Source: Oligoflexia bacterium
GTDB lineage: Bacteria; Bdellovibrionota; UBA1018; CAIPTA01
Direction of reading: 5' to 3'
DNA: 34,848 bases
NCBI GenBank assembly: GCA_903867855.1
Contig: CAIPTA010000181.1
Span: forward strand, 76,038 to 110,885
The first letter of the stretch is position 1. Every line of letters starts with the position of its first letter. Shown piece by piece: positions 26,946-34,506 of the stretch. The notes beneath the pieces were generated by a model. That model was not told the origin of the DNA. It saw only the letters and a list, made by a program, of their open reading frames with translations, and ran no database searches. Both the position numbers and the translations under genes were made by a program.

Positions 26946-26953
26946 TAAAGCCT

Positions 26954-28261
26954 ATGAAAAAATCAGCTGCCTCGAATCTTGTTTTCTCCATTTGTGCCTC
27001 ATTTGTTCTTGGACTAGTTGCCAGTTCGATAGCGGCTGCGGAGGAGCGCGTGAAGCTTGATCCCCCCGATCCGACTCGCTGGGGCTGTTCTGTTCCTTCG
27101 AGTGGATCGAACTCATATACTCTTGATGCGAGTCAGAATCTTGCCGAAGCGATAAAAAAAGCGAAGGCCGGGGATGTCATTAACCTTGCTTCCGGCAATT
27201 ATGGGGCTGTTTCGGTCAATGGGCCAAGATTCACTAGTTTTGTAACCATTCAAGCGGCTCCTGGTGCTCAAGCAGTCTTGACATTTTTGCATGTAAATTC
27301 CGCGTCCCATATGATTTTTAAAAATCTGAAAATTCAGAGTCAGGCGACGGCTGATAAACAATACCAAAAGCTAGTGCTTGTCCAGGCTGGAAATTCAGGC
27401 AATGCCTCCGACAATATAGTTTTTGAAGGTAACGATATTTCTTCCGTAGACGACTCAGCGGCCTGGAGTCTCGCAGATTGGCTCGCGCACGGGCAATGGA
27501 CCGGATTGACGGTGGACGGCGGTGCCGACAGCAATGGTGCCCAAAGCTTTGTTTCTTGCATATCAGTGCTCCATAATAAAATCCATGACGTCCGAATCGG
27601 AGTGAGTATCGGTGCCATTAAAACTCTTTTTCAAGGGAACACCATTGATCGCTTTGGCGACGATGCGCTTGATTACGCTGCGAGCGATATTGTTATCCGC
27701 GACAACACAATTACAAACGCGATTAATATCGGAGATGGAAACCACCCCGATGCTATGCAGGGGCAAATAGGAAGGAGTAAACGCTACTCAAATATTTTGA
27801 TTGATGGAAATACTGTGATTCGCCAAACGATCTCAGGTCTTAAATTTTCTGGGCCACTTCAGGGGATCGATGCATTTGACAGCGACTGGTACAACATAAC
27901 GGTTACCCATAATAAAGTAACAACAGATTCGTACCATGGCATTTCATATGCTTCGATACACACGGCTAATATTTCAAACAATATTGTCCATTTTGACGGG
28001 AGTCCTTCGGGAAAATTTACCTGGCTGATGGTGAGTGCCAAGACCCATGCGGGCTCGACTTCGGATCATGTCCTCGTGAAGGATAATGTCGTTGATCGAT
28101 TGAGCATTCAGATTCCCGCTGTTCCGGAGTCAGTCATTGCTGAACACAATACTTGTTCCCAACAACTTGCTTATCAAGACGAAAAGGGTAAGGCCTTTTG
28201 GCAGAGTAAGCCAGGGGTTTATAACGTGGGAAGCGAAACTGGGAACTTAGTGGGTAATTGA
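26954..28261 (+). CDS. Exported right-handed parallel beta-helix protein
   Basis: The 435-residue protein has a signal peptide (MKKSAAS then a core through FVLGLVASSIAAA). The start of the mature domain, LAEAIKKAKAGDVINLASG, is the usual entry into a pectate-lyase-like parallel beta-helix. It is followed by many coils of the type NIVFEGNDIS, ISVLHNKIHDV, TLFQGNTIDRFG, IVIRDNTITNA, ILIDGNTV and ITVTHNKV, with Asn at the turn. GDGNHPDAMQG near residue 272 resembles the active-site turn of alginate-type lyases and epimerases, so a polysaccharide lyase or C5-epimerase is possible; adhesion is the alternative. It stands alone between the tRNA patch and serA. No ribosome site is visible; the frame opens earlier with a TTG at 26918, but ATG 26954 begins the signal peptide. 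Confidence 0.85.
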   Translation: MKKSAASNLVFSICASFVLGLVASSIAAAEERVKLDPPDPTRWGCSVPSSGSNSYTLDASQNLAEAIKKAKAGDVINLASGNYGAVSVNGPRFTSFVTIQAAPGAQAVLTFLHVNSASHMIFKNLKIQSQATADKQYQKLVLVQAGNSGNASDNIVFEGNDISSVDDSAAWSLADWLAHGQWTGLTVDGGADSNGAQSFVSCISVLHNKIHDVRIGVSIGAIKTLFQGNTIDRFGDDALDYAASDIVIRDNTITNAINIGDGNHPDAMQGQIGRSKRYSNILIDGNTVIRQTISGLKFSGPLQGIDAFDSDWYNITVTHNKVTTDSYHGISYASIHTANISNNIVHFDGSPSGKFTWLMVSAKTHAGSTSDHVLVKDNVVDRLSIQIPAVPESVIAEHNTCSQQLAYQDEKGKAFWQSKPGVYNVGSETGNLVGN

Positions 28262-28392
28262 AAACATTCTCAGCGGCACTTACAAGTAGGTGAGTAACTT
28301 ATCATCTAAGCAAAGAAAAGTCGTAGCAGGATAAAAAGTTCCAATGCGTGCAGGCACTAGTTGAATGCCCGATTCCATTCCTGATCCTTTAC

Positions 28393-28410
28393 ATCTTTTG
28401 GCGAAAAGAT
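28393..28410. repeat. Small perfect hairpin in the serA upstream region
   Basis: ATCTTTT (28393-28399), loop GGCG, AAAAGAT (28404-28410). It lies in the 241-bp gap between the beta-helix gene and serA. No T run follows, so its role, if any, is unclear. The remainder of the gap shows no gene. Confidence 0.5.
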
Positions 28411-28502
28411 CCTGTGGGGTTTAGGGGCGCCTAGTCATCCATGAAAACCTAATACTTAGGCATTTCTTAAAACGAAGTTTTCAGAGTACAATTCCAGTCA
28501 AT

Positions 28503-29729
28503 ATGAGCAAAACATCGTTCCCAAAAGATCAAATTAAAGTACTTCTCCTAGAAAATATCCACGAAAGAGCGAGGGAGCTTTTCTCTCAAGAGGGATTTCA
28601 GGTAGAGGCACTTTCTTCGGCCTTGGGGCCTGAGCAGCTCAAAGAAAAAATACGAGATATTCATGTGCTCGGTATCCGCAGCAAAACTCAAGTTACTGCA
28701 GAAGTGCTGGCGGAAGCGAAAAAGCTGCTCACCCTCGGCTGCTTTTGCATTGGCACGAACCAAGTAGATTTGAAGGCAGCAAAACTTCGCGGCATTCCCG
28801 TTTTTAATGCGCCCTTTGGAAATACTCGCAGCGTTGCGGAACTGATCATCGGGGAGATTATTATGCTGGCCCGTCAGCTCGGCTCCAGAAGCATGGAGAT
28901 GCATAATAAATCGTGGAAAAAAGTTTCCGCCAATTGCTATGAAGTTCGCGGCAAAACCCTAGGGATTATTGGCTACGGTAATATTGGCTCCCAACTTTCT
29001 AATCTGGCTGAAACAATTGGAATGCGAGTTATCTTTTTCGATATTATCTCTAAGCTACCCATGGGAAATGCAAAAGGGTGCAGCACTCTTGAAGAAGTTT
29101 TGCGAACCAGTGATTTCATCACGCTCCATGTTCCATCCACTCCGCTCACGCACAAGATGATTGGCGCCAAAGAAATAGCGCAGATGAAGAAGGGCGCATA
29201 TCTGCTAAATGCCAGCCGTGGAGATGTGGTAGACATTGCCGCGCTCGCCGATGGTCTCAAGAAAAAGCATCTTGGTGGCGCCGCTATCGACGTTTATCCC
29301 GAAGAGCCTGAAACAAATACAGATAGTTACATTACCGAGCTGCAAGGCCTGCCGAATGTTGTATTAACTCCCCATATTGGTGGTGCAACGGAAGAGGCGC
29401 AGAGCAATATCGGCGAAGAGGTGCCCACCACCTTGATTCGTTTTATTAATAATGGCTCCACGCTAAAATCAGTGAACTTTCCGGAAGTGGATGTGGTGCC
29501 CATCACGGAGCGCCACCGGATTCTCAACGTGCACCGAAATGTGCCGGGTGTATTGCGAGAGATTAACCGCTTGGTGTCTGATCTGGGTGCGAATATCGAA
29601 GCGCAGACCTTGGCCACCGATTCTGATATTGGTTATTTGATTCTTGAAACGGATAAGGCGCTATCCTTTGAAGTGAAAAATGCGATCGAAGGTTTGAAAG
29701 AGTCGATCAAAACACGCATTCTCTACTAG
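28503..29729 (+). CDS. serA: D-3-phosphoglycerate dehydrogenase, E. coli-type
   Basis: SerA oxidises 3-phosphoglycerate to 3-phosphohydroxypyruvate with NAD, the first step of serine synthesis. The 408 residues match the length of the E. coli enzyme. Domains: substrate-binding, NAD-binding with GIIGYGNIGS (154-163), catalytic Arg239 (NASRGD), Glu268 (YPEEP) and His291 (TPHIGGATEEAQ), then a C-terminal ACT domain (about 335-408, LNVHRNVPGVLREI) that in E. coli binds serine for feedback inhibition. The first 10 residues are an extension as in E. coli. No ribosome site is seen; TACAAT (28487-28492) lies 10 nt before the ATG. It is 9 bp upstream of a D-2-hydroxyglutarate dehydrogenase-like gene. 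Confidence 0.96.
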   Translation: MSKTSFPKDQIKVLLLENIHERARELFSQEGFQVEALSSALGPEQLKEKIRDIHVLGIRSKTQVTAEVLAEAKKLLTLGCFCIGTNQVDLKAAKLRGIPVFNAPFGNTRSVAELIIGEIIMLARQLGSRSMEMHNKSWKKVSANCYEVRGKTLGIIGYGNIGSQLSNLAETIGMRVIFFDIISKLPMGNAKGCSTLEEVLRTSDFITLHVPSTPLTHKMIGAKEIAQMKKGAYLLNASRGDVVDIAALADGLKKKHLGGAAIDVYPEEPETNTDSYITELQGLPNVVLTPHIGGATEEAQSNIGEEVPTTLIRFINNGSTLKSVNFPEVDVVPITERHRILNVHRNVPGVLREINRLVSDLGANIEAQTLATDSDIGYLILETDKALSFEVKNAIEGLKESIKTRILY

Positions 29730-29738
29730 GAGTATTTC

Positions 29739-31154
29739 ATGGCTGAGCAGCCTGGTTTACCGCAGGAATTTCTAAATGCCATTCAGGCAGATTTTCCTGC
29801 TGACTTTTTAACCACCCAAGCGGAAGAATTGGTGAACTACGGTAAAGATTGGACGAAGGTTTTTCCACCGAATCCGTCTGCCATTGTTTTTCCACGCACC
29901 ACACTTGAGGTTGCTCGCTTTGCAAAACTCTGCAGCAAGCACCAAGTTGCCATTGTGCCATCGGGGGGGCGCACCGGACTTTCCGGCGGTGCCGTAGCAG
30001 CCAAGGGCGAAGTGGTATTGAGTGTCACCAAAATGAATCACATGGGAGTGGTAGATACGCTTTCCCAAACCTTGAAAGTGCAAGCCGGCGCGGTAACAGA
30101 GGCTGTGCATAAGCATTGCGAGCCGCACGGTCTCACTTGGCCCATTGATTTTGCTTCAAAGGGTTCTTCCCATGTGGGCGGGAATATATCCACCAATGCC
30201 GGTGGGATCAAAGTAATACATTATGGGATGACGAGAAATTGGGTACTCGGGCTACAGGTTGTCACCATGAATGGCGATATACTGGAGCTCAATGGTGCAC
30301 TCGAAAAAAATAATACGGGCACTGACCTTCGGCAGCTTTTTATCGGCAGCGAAGGAACCTTAGGGATTATTACCGAGGCAACCCTGAAGTTGGCGCGCAT
30401 TCCGAAAGCGCTCGATGTGTTCTTCTTTGCGCTAGACGATATGAGTGCAGTGCTCAAATTATTTCACGAGGCGAGACGTGCACCCTTTACCCTCATGGCC
30501 TTTGAGACACTGACTAATAATTGCTTAGAAGCTGTGCAGGGTCATCTAGCAGTAAAAAGCCCGTTTGATAAAAAATATGGTGCCTATGTGCTGATGGAAG
30601 TAGAGCGCCCCAGCTCGCCTGACGCGCAAAGTGTATTGGATGCTTGGCTAGGCTCTTTATTCGAAAATAATCTTGTGTTGGATGGGACTATCGCCCAATC
30701 GCCTCGCGAAGCCCGTGATTTATGGTCCCTGCGAGAGGGGATTTCAGAAAGTATATATCAGGTGGGCTTTCTCCACAAAAACGATATCGCACTTCCTATC
30801 GCTGCCTTGGAAAGCTTTATAAAGGAGATGTATGCCATGTTCACTAAACGTCATAGTGAATTTGAAATCTATCTCTTTGGTCATATTGGCGATGGAAACT
30901 TGCACGTAAATACCATGATGCCCAAAGGAATGGAGCGAGACGTATTTTTGAAGGCGTGTCACGAGGCGGATCTTGATTTATTTGCCCTGGTTCAAAAATA
31001 CCAAGGTAGCATTTCTGCAGAGCACGGTATTGGGCTCCTGAAAAAAGAGTGGCTAAAATATTCTCGCTCTGGCCCGGAAATGGCCATTCTTCGGTCTTTG
31101 AAAAAAGCCCTGGATCCGCAAAATCTTCTTAATCCAGGAAAAATTTTTGATTGA
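29739..31154 (+). CDS. FAD-linked D-2-hydroxyacid dehydrogenase, probably D-2-hydroxyglutarate dehydrogenase
   Basis: The 471-residue flavoenzyme belongs to the FAD-binding PCMH/GlcD family. It has PSGGRTGLSGGAV for FAD pyrophosphate, KGSSHVGGNISTNAGG, IGSEGTLGIITEATL, then the C-terminal cap with GHIGDGNLHVN (metal and substrate His) and AEHGIGLLKKEW. Glycolate oxidase GlcD and D-lactate dehydrogenase are close relatives. Its place 9 bp after serA favours D-2-hydroxyglutarate, which SerA enzymes make as a by-product while recycling NADH. AGGAG lies 7 nt before the ATG. The acceptor, probably an electron-transfer flavoprotein, is not in the window. The gene converges on the papain-like gene with only 2 bp between. 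Confidence 0.88.
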   Translation: MAEQPGLPQEFLNAIQADFPADFLTTQAEELVNYGKDWTKVFPPNPSAIVFPRTTLEVARFAKLCSKHQVAIVPSGGRTGLSGGAVAAKGEVVLSVTKMNHMGVVDTLSQTLKVQAGAVTEAVHKHCEPHGLTWPIDFASKGSSHVGGNISTNAGGIKVIHYGMTRNWVLGLQVVTMNGDILELNGALEKNNTGTDLRQLFIGSEGTLGIITEATLKLARIPKALDVFFFALDDMSAVLKLFHEARRAPFTLMAFETLTNNCLEAVQGHLAVKSPFDKKYGAYVLMEVERPSSPDAQSVLDAWLGSLFENNLVLDGTIAQSPREARDLWSLREGISESIYQVGFLHKNDIALPIAALESFIKEMYAMFTKRHSEFEIYLFGHIGDGNLHVNTMMPKGMERDVFLKACHEADLDLFALVQKYQGSISAEHGIGLLKKEWLKYSRSGPEMAILRSLKKALDPQNLLNPGKIFD

Positions 31155-31156
31155 TG

Positions 31157-32263
31157 TTACTTTTTTGGTAGGTCCTTATCTAGAAAAGAAAAACTAATAA
31201 TATTTCTGGCAAAGGCGTCTTCATCAATCCAAATTTTCCCTTCTTCCGTATCCCAATCTTTAGAAATCCCGCTCATATCTTTGCCCCAGGAGTTTTTAAT
31301 CAGCAGCTGACATTTCTGTGTTTTTGCATTGAAGCGTCTGCCGATTAGTAAGGAACTGTGGCCGCCTTCGTCGGAAGGAAAATTCGGATCATTTCCTTCG
31401 CAAAGCTCAGTTTTCACCAGAGGCTTTGTGCCGTTATTTTTAATAATGCCTGCAAAGGATTTTCCCTTCATGAAAACATCCGAACAGTAGGAAACCTCCA
31501 TGGGCTGCCCACGGTCTAAATTCTTATCGAAGTGGGCGTGAATGGCCTGAAGAAGGCGCTGGGGATCAGACGTGAGTACTTCACGGCAACTAGGAACTGA
31601 AAGAGATATGTTTCCTTCGCCCCCACAAGCCAGCGTAGTTAAGTACTTGAAGTAGCCCCAAATATTTCCGCCTAAGGCTGTTTTGATAGCTTGGAGCGAT
31701 CCTTGAAGCGGAAGGGAAAAAGCTTGCTGATTGAGTTCGCAGGCAATGGTTTGCGCCGTAGAGTCATCCATACTACTTTGGAAACGAGCATATTGACTCG
31801 AAATTTTCTGCATCGAGCTTTCTACTTCCGGTCCGAAATATTTTTGAAAGGCATCGCGGGAGCAAGTGCTTTTTCCTCGCAACTGATTGATTACAGCGCA
31901 GGCGCCGCCGCCCTCGAAGGGCAAATAATCATAGCCATCGGAACCGCGAACTATGGGGTCGTTACAGTCTTCGCCAGAGCATCCCAAAATCGCAGAGGCC
32001 ATGGGAGAGGTGAATTTGTGTGGAGTATTTTTGTTTGTGTGCGAAAAGCGATAGGAATCCACAAGGTCAGCTGCGGTAATAGCATAGCAAATGGAGGTGT
32101 CTGCTTGATCCCACACTGGGATATCCGCCATGCTACCGCCTGGCTTATCGAGGCGAAAATCCTTACAGAGGCTAGGCTTATCTTCGGCGTGGGCAATTAC
32201 TTCGATAGGAATTGATGCTAGGAAAAAAAGTAGAGCTAAAAATGGTTTTATAGGCTTTCCCAT
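31157..32263 (-). CDS. Exported papain-like (C1) cysteine protease
   Basis: The 368-residue protein has a signal peptide (core FLALLFFLASIPIEVIA, cut near AHA/ED). The papain active site can be read in order: Gln53 (WDQAD), Cys59 (SICYAITAADL), His302 (EGGHSSLLIG) and Asn324 (IKNSWG), spaced as in C1 peptidases but with a long insert rich in Cys. There is no propeptide of normal length between the signal peptide and Gln53, so inhibition before export must be handled otherwise. It is probably secreted or periplasmic. It does not resemble the C11 protease at 3847-5052. A weak AAGAG precedes the ATG. Confidence 0.88.
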   Translation of the reverse strand: MGKPIKPFLALLFFLASIPIEVIAHAEDKPSLCKDFRLDKPGGSMADIPVWDQADTSICYAITAADLVDSYRFSHTNKNTPHKFTSPMASAILGCSGEDCNDPIVRGSDGYDYLPFEGGGACAVINQLRGKSTCSRDAFQKYFGPEVESSMQKISSQYARFQSSMDDSTAQTIACELNQQAFSLPLQGSLQAIKTALGGNIWGYFKYLTTLACGGEGNISLSVPSCREVLTSDPQRLLQAIHAHFDKNLDRGQPMEVSYCSDVFMKGKSFAGIIKNNGTKPLVKTELCEGNDPNFPSDEGGHSSLLIGRRFNAKTQKCQLLIKNSWGKDMSGISKDWDTEEGKIWIDEDAFARNIISFSFLDKDLPKK

Positions 32264-32325
32264 GCTGCTCTTAAAATAGTAGCAAATCGTAGTCTGGCTC
32301 TCTAGCGCAAATTGGGGGTGCGGGT

Positions 32326-33186
32326 CTATTTAATCGCACTTAATAAGGCGGTAAAATACTCTGGTTTTTGTGTGCGAGGGTACCACACTAGAGCGAGCGG
32401 CTCGTCTACCGCTTGGGCCTTATTTAAAGCAATGATGGAGCCTGCTTCAATATGGGGCCTGGCCATGGAATCTGTGAGAGTGCCGAAACCCACGCCAGCG
32501 GAAATCAGCTGCAGTAAAGCTTGGTTACTGTTTACAAATAATCGGTCTCTTTTAAGTTGCTTATTTAAGCCAAAATATTTTAGGTAGTTCGTTGTGGTGC
32601 TATCATTTTCATAAAAATCAATCACACGTTCCCGCTCTAGGATCTCGCTCAGTTTGCGGCCCCTCCAGCTCGCGCTAGCCACGAGGAGGTAGCGGTCTGG
32701 CTTTATGAGTTTACTATCCATTTCATTCGGAATGTTTTCAGCGGGCACAATGGCCAAATCGGCGCTTCCCTTTCGAATAAGTTCTAATCGATTAGAGTGA
32801 TCCTCGGAGCGAAGGTGCAATCTTAGTTGTGGGTGCTTGGAATAGAGGGGTAGGCAATCGGTAGCAACTCGTGTGGACATTGCGCTCGTTGGGCCCACCA
32901 CGGTGAGTTGCACGTCGCCTCGGGTTTTCCCCGACACTTTACTTAAAAAGACCCCTTCTAGTTCCCCGGCTGCTCGGCAATATTGGAGTAGGGCTGTGCC
33001 ATCGCTTGTAAGCGCCATGCCGCGCCTAGAGCGCAAGAAAAGCGTGAGCTTCAGCTCTGATTCGAGAGATTTAATTCTTTGCGTGACGGCCGTTTGCGTG
33101 AGGCCGAGTGTATCCGCCGCAGAGTGCACAGTTCCTGCCTCAACAATGGCTACGAAAGCCTCTAATCCTTGATTTTGTAAGATCAT
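32326..33186 (-). CDS. LysR-family transcriptional regulator
   Basis: The 286-residue regulator has an N-terminal winged helix-turn-helix (about 8-60, AADTLGLTQTAVTQRIKSLE) and a C-terminal periplasmic-binding-protein-like ligand domain (about 90-286). The DNA-reading helix TQTAVTQRIKSLE resembles ArgP. The ligand is unknown. It is divergent from the DUF1543/metallo-beta-lactamase pair, the usual arrangement for a LysR regulator and its target, with 102 A/T-rich bp between. No ribosome site is evident. Confidence 0.93.
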   Translation of the reverse strand: MILQNQGLEAFVAIVEAGTVHSAADTLGLTQTAVTQRIKSLESELKLTLFLRSRRGMALTSDGTALLQYCRAAGELEGVFLSKVSGKTRGDVQLTVVGPTSAMSTRVATDCLPLYSKHPQLRLHLRSEDHSNRLELIRKGSADLAIVPAENIPNEMDSKLIKPDRYLLVASASWRGRKLSEILERERVIDFYENDSTTTNYLKYFGLNKQLKRDRLFVNSNQALLQLISAGVGFGTLTDSMARPHIEAGSIIALNKAQAVDEPLALVWYPRTQKPEYFTALLSAIK

Positions 33187-33210
33187 AATTAATGATCAAT
33201 AACTAATTAT
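33185..33210. promoter_or_regulatory. Possible LysR operator (inverted repeat)
   Basis: ATAATTA (33185-33191) and TAATTAT (33204-33210) form a perfect 7-bp inverted repeat with a 12-bp gap, next to the LysR start codon. LysR sites often have this dyad form. The whole region is A/T-rich, so chance is a real alternative. Confidence 0.3.
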
Positions 33211-33288
33211 AATGAATTATACAAGAATATAACGCGGCTCTAATATCGCTCGAACGCTTAATTTCAAACAAGCCAAGAGGGTATTTAA

Positions 33289-33564
33289 ATGGAAAAGTTA
33301 TCATTGTATTTCATACACTGTGGATTTTATGACGAAGAAATTTCTTCCGGTATCTATGAGTTTCACGTGAGTATACCCGTTGTTGCCGCGAATATTGAGG
33401 AGGCAAAGCACTTGGTTCGAGGGGAACCAAGTTTCATTCGAAAAAAAATGCATATCGATGGAATTCAAGAAATAAAGATAGTTTCGGGATTTCACATTAA
33501 TCTAACTCAGAAAAATGATTCTCAGCATTCTCGGATCAAAAATCACCTCCATCGCGATTTCTAA
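33289..33564 (+). CDS. Small DUF1543-like protein
   Basis: A 91-residue protein without signal peptide. The order of features fits DUF1543: an early strand LSLYFIHCG, then IYEFHVSIPVVAANIEEAKHLV, and a late KMHIDGIQEIKIVSGFHI, where the family has a conserved HiD and a closing Gly. Function of the family is unknown. AGAGGG lies 8 nt before the ATG. It is followed after 19 bp by the exported metallo-beta-lactamase and is divergent from the LysR gene. Confidence 0.68.
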   Translation: MEKLSLYFIHCGFYDEEISSGIYEFHVSIPVVAANIEEAKHLVRGEPSFIRKKMHIDGIQEIKIVSGFHINLTQKNDSQHSRIKNHLHRDF

Positions 33565-33583
33565 TTTCAACGAAAGGATCACC

Positions 33584-34291
33584 GTGAAAAGTATATTCCT
33601 AAAAATAAGCATTTTATTTTATCTGATTTCTCCTGGGCCCTGTATGGCAGAGGAGGATTTTTCAAAAGAACTGATCAAAGCAAATCCCTTATCCTCCAAT
33701 CTCTTCATGTTGGAGGGAGCTGGCGGAAATATCATCGCGCTCCTTGGGCAAGAGGGTACTCTGCTCGTGGATGATGACTTTGCCCAGATGGCAAATAAAC
33801 TAAATGCCCAATTGGTGGAGCTGGGCGGAGCAAGCCCGCGCTTTATCATTAATTCGCATTTTCACTACGATCATACGGGGGGAAATGAAGTTTTTGGTAA
33901 GTCGGCCACGATCATTTCTGCTTTGGCTGTTCGCGATCGTCTACAGCAGGAGCAGCTGCTCTGGAAGGAATTGCATCCTCCTGTTCCGGCGCAGGCATTG
34001 CCCCTCATTACATTTGAACAATCGATTGTGCTGCATCTTAATAAGGAGGAAATTCGTGCAGTTCACTATCCTCATGGCCATACAGATGGGGATACGGTTG
34101 TCTATTTTCAGCATGCGAAAGTGGTGAGTATGGGAGACCTCTATTTTGCTGGAATGTATCCCATTTTTCACCCGGAACATGGCGGCAGTTTGGACGGCTA
34201 TGTAAAGAACATAGGGGAAGTGCTTAAGGCAACAACTGTGGATACTAAATTTGTGCCTGGTCATGGTCCGCTACGCACAAACGTGATTTAG
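33584..34291 (+). CDS. Exported metallo-beta-lactamase-fold hydrolase, cut short by a frameshift
   Basis: The reading frame gives 236 residues: a signal peptide (MKSIFLKISILFYLI, cut near CMA/EED), then the metal motif HFHYDHTGG, a second His in HYPHGHTDGD, the Asp in SMGDLYFAG and the last His in FVPGHGPL. It resembles the quinoprotein-relay/SoxH-like group of exported hydrolases; substrate unknown. The start is GTG at 33584 with AAGGA 6-7 nt upstream; the frame also opens at 33515, but inside the previous gene. The stop at 34289 comes directly after PLRTNVI, whereas relatives continue with a helical C-terminus. That part is present in another frame (34282-34476). One missing A in the run at 34279-34281 explains it. 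Confidence 0.85.
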   Translation: MKSIFLKISILFYLISPGPCMAEEDFSKELIKANPLSSNLFMLEGAGGNIIALLGQEGTLLVDDDFAQMANKLNAQLVELGGASPRFIINSHFHYDHTGGNEVFGKSATIISALAVRDRLQQEQLLWKELHPPVPAQALPLITFEQSIVLHLNKEEIRAVHYPHGHTDGDTVVYFQHAKVVSMGDLYFAGMYPIFHPEHGGSLDGYVKNIGEVLKATTVDTKFVPGHGPLRTNVI

Positions 34292-34476
34292 AACGATACT
34301 ATCAAATGATTTTATCGAGCATCGCCACTGTGCAAAATGGAATTAGAAACAGGCATAGCTTAGAACAGATTCAAAAAGAGGGGCTTGCGAAAGAGTGTGA
34401 GCCTTTTAGCCATGGCTATCTCAGCACAGATAGATGGATAGCGCTTCTCTATGCAAATTTAAAAAGTAAGAAATGA
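34282..34476 (+). pseudogene. Out-of-frame C-terminal part of the metallo-beta-lactamase gene
   Basis: Reading from 34282 gives RDLERYYQMILSSIA and 64 residues in all to a TGA at 34474. This includes GLAKECEPFSHGYLSTDRW and ends in AANLKSKK-like sequence (YANLKSKK). This is the family's usual tail after the PGHGPL motif. Adding one A to the run before it would restore a protein of about 301 residues. It is either a real inactivating deletion or a sequencing error. Confidence 0.8.
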
Positions 34477-34506
34477 GGATCGCGTACTCTTAGGCCTGCA
34501 ATTTTT

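Larger units (their letters stand above)
26577..26953. other. Gene-free, repeat-rich patch downstream of tRNA-Arg
   Basis: I find no credible protein gene in this 377-bp interval. It holds a 7-bp GC hairpin (26620-26639), a 10-bp perfect hairpin (26722-26746), a small hairpin GGGCT/AGCCC (26776-26790), a copy of the tRNA 3' end (26796-26822) and an inverted copy of the tRNA-flanking sequence (26667-26690). There is no integrase gene or fragment that I can read. After 26840 it is plain intergenic DNA up to the weak promoter of the beta-helix gene. Confidence 0.7.

Noticed and set aside
34279..34285. Programmed frameshift in the metallo-beta-lactamase gene
   Set aside because: There is no X XXY YYZ slippery heptamer and no downstream pseudoknot visible; a plain single-base deletion is simpler.
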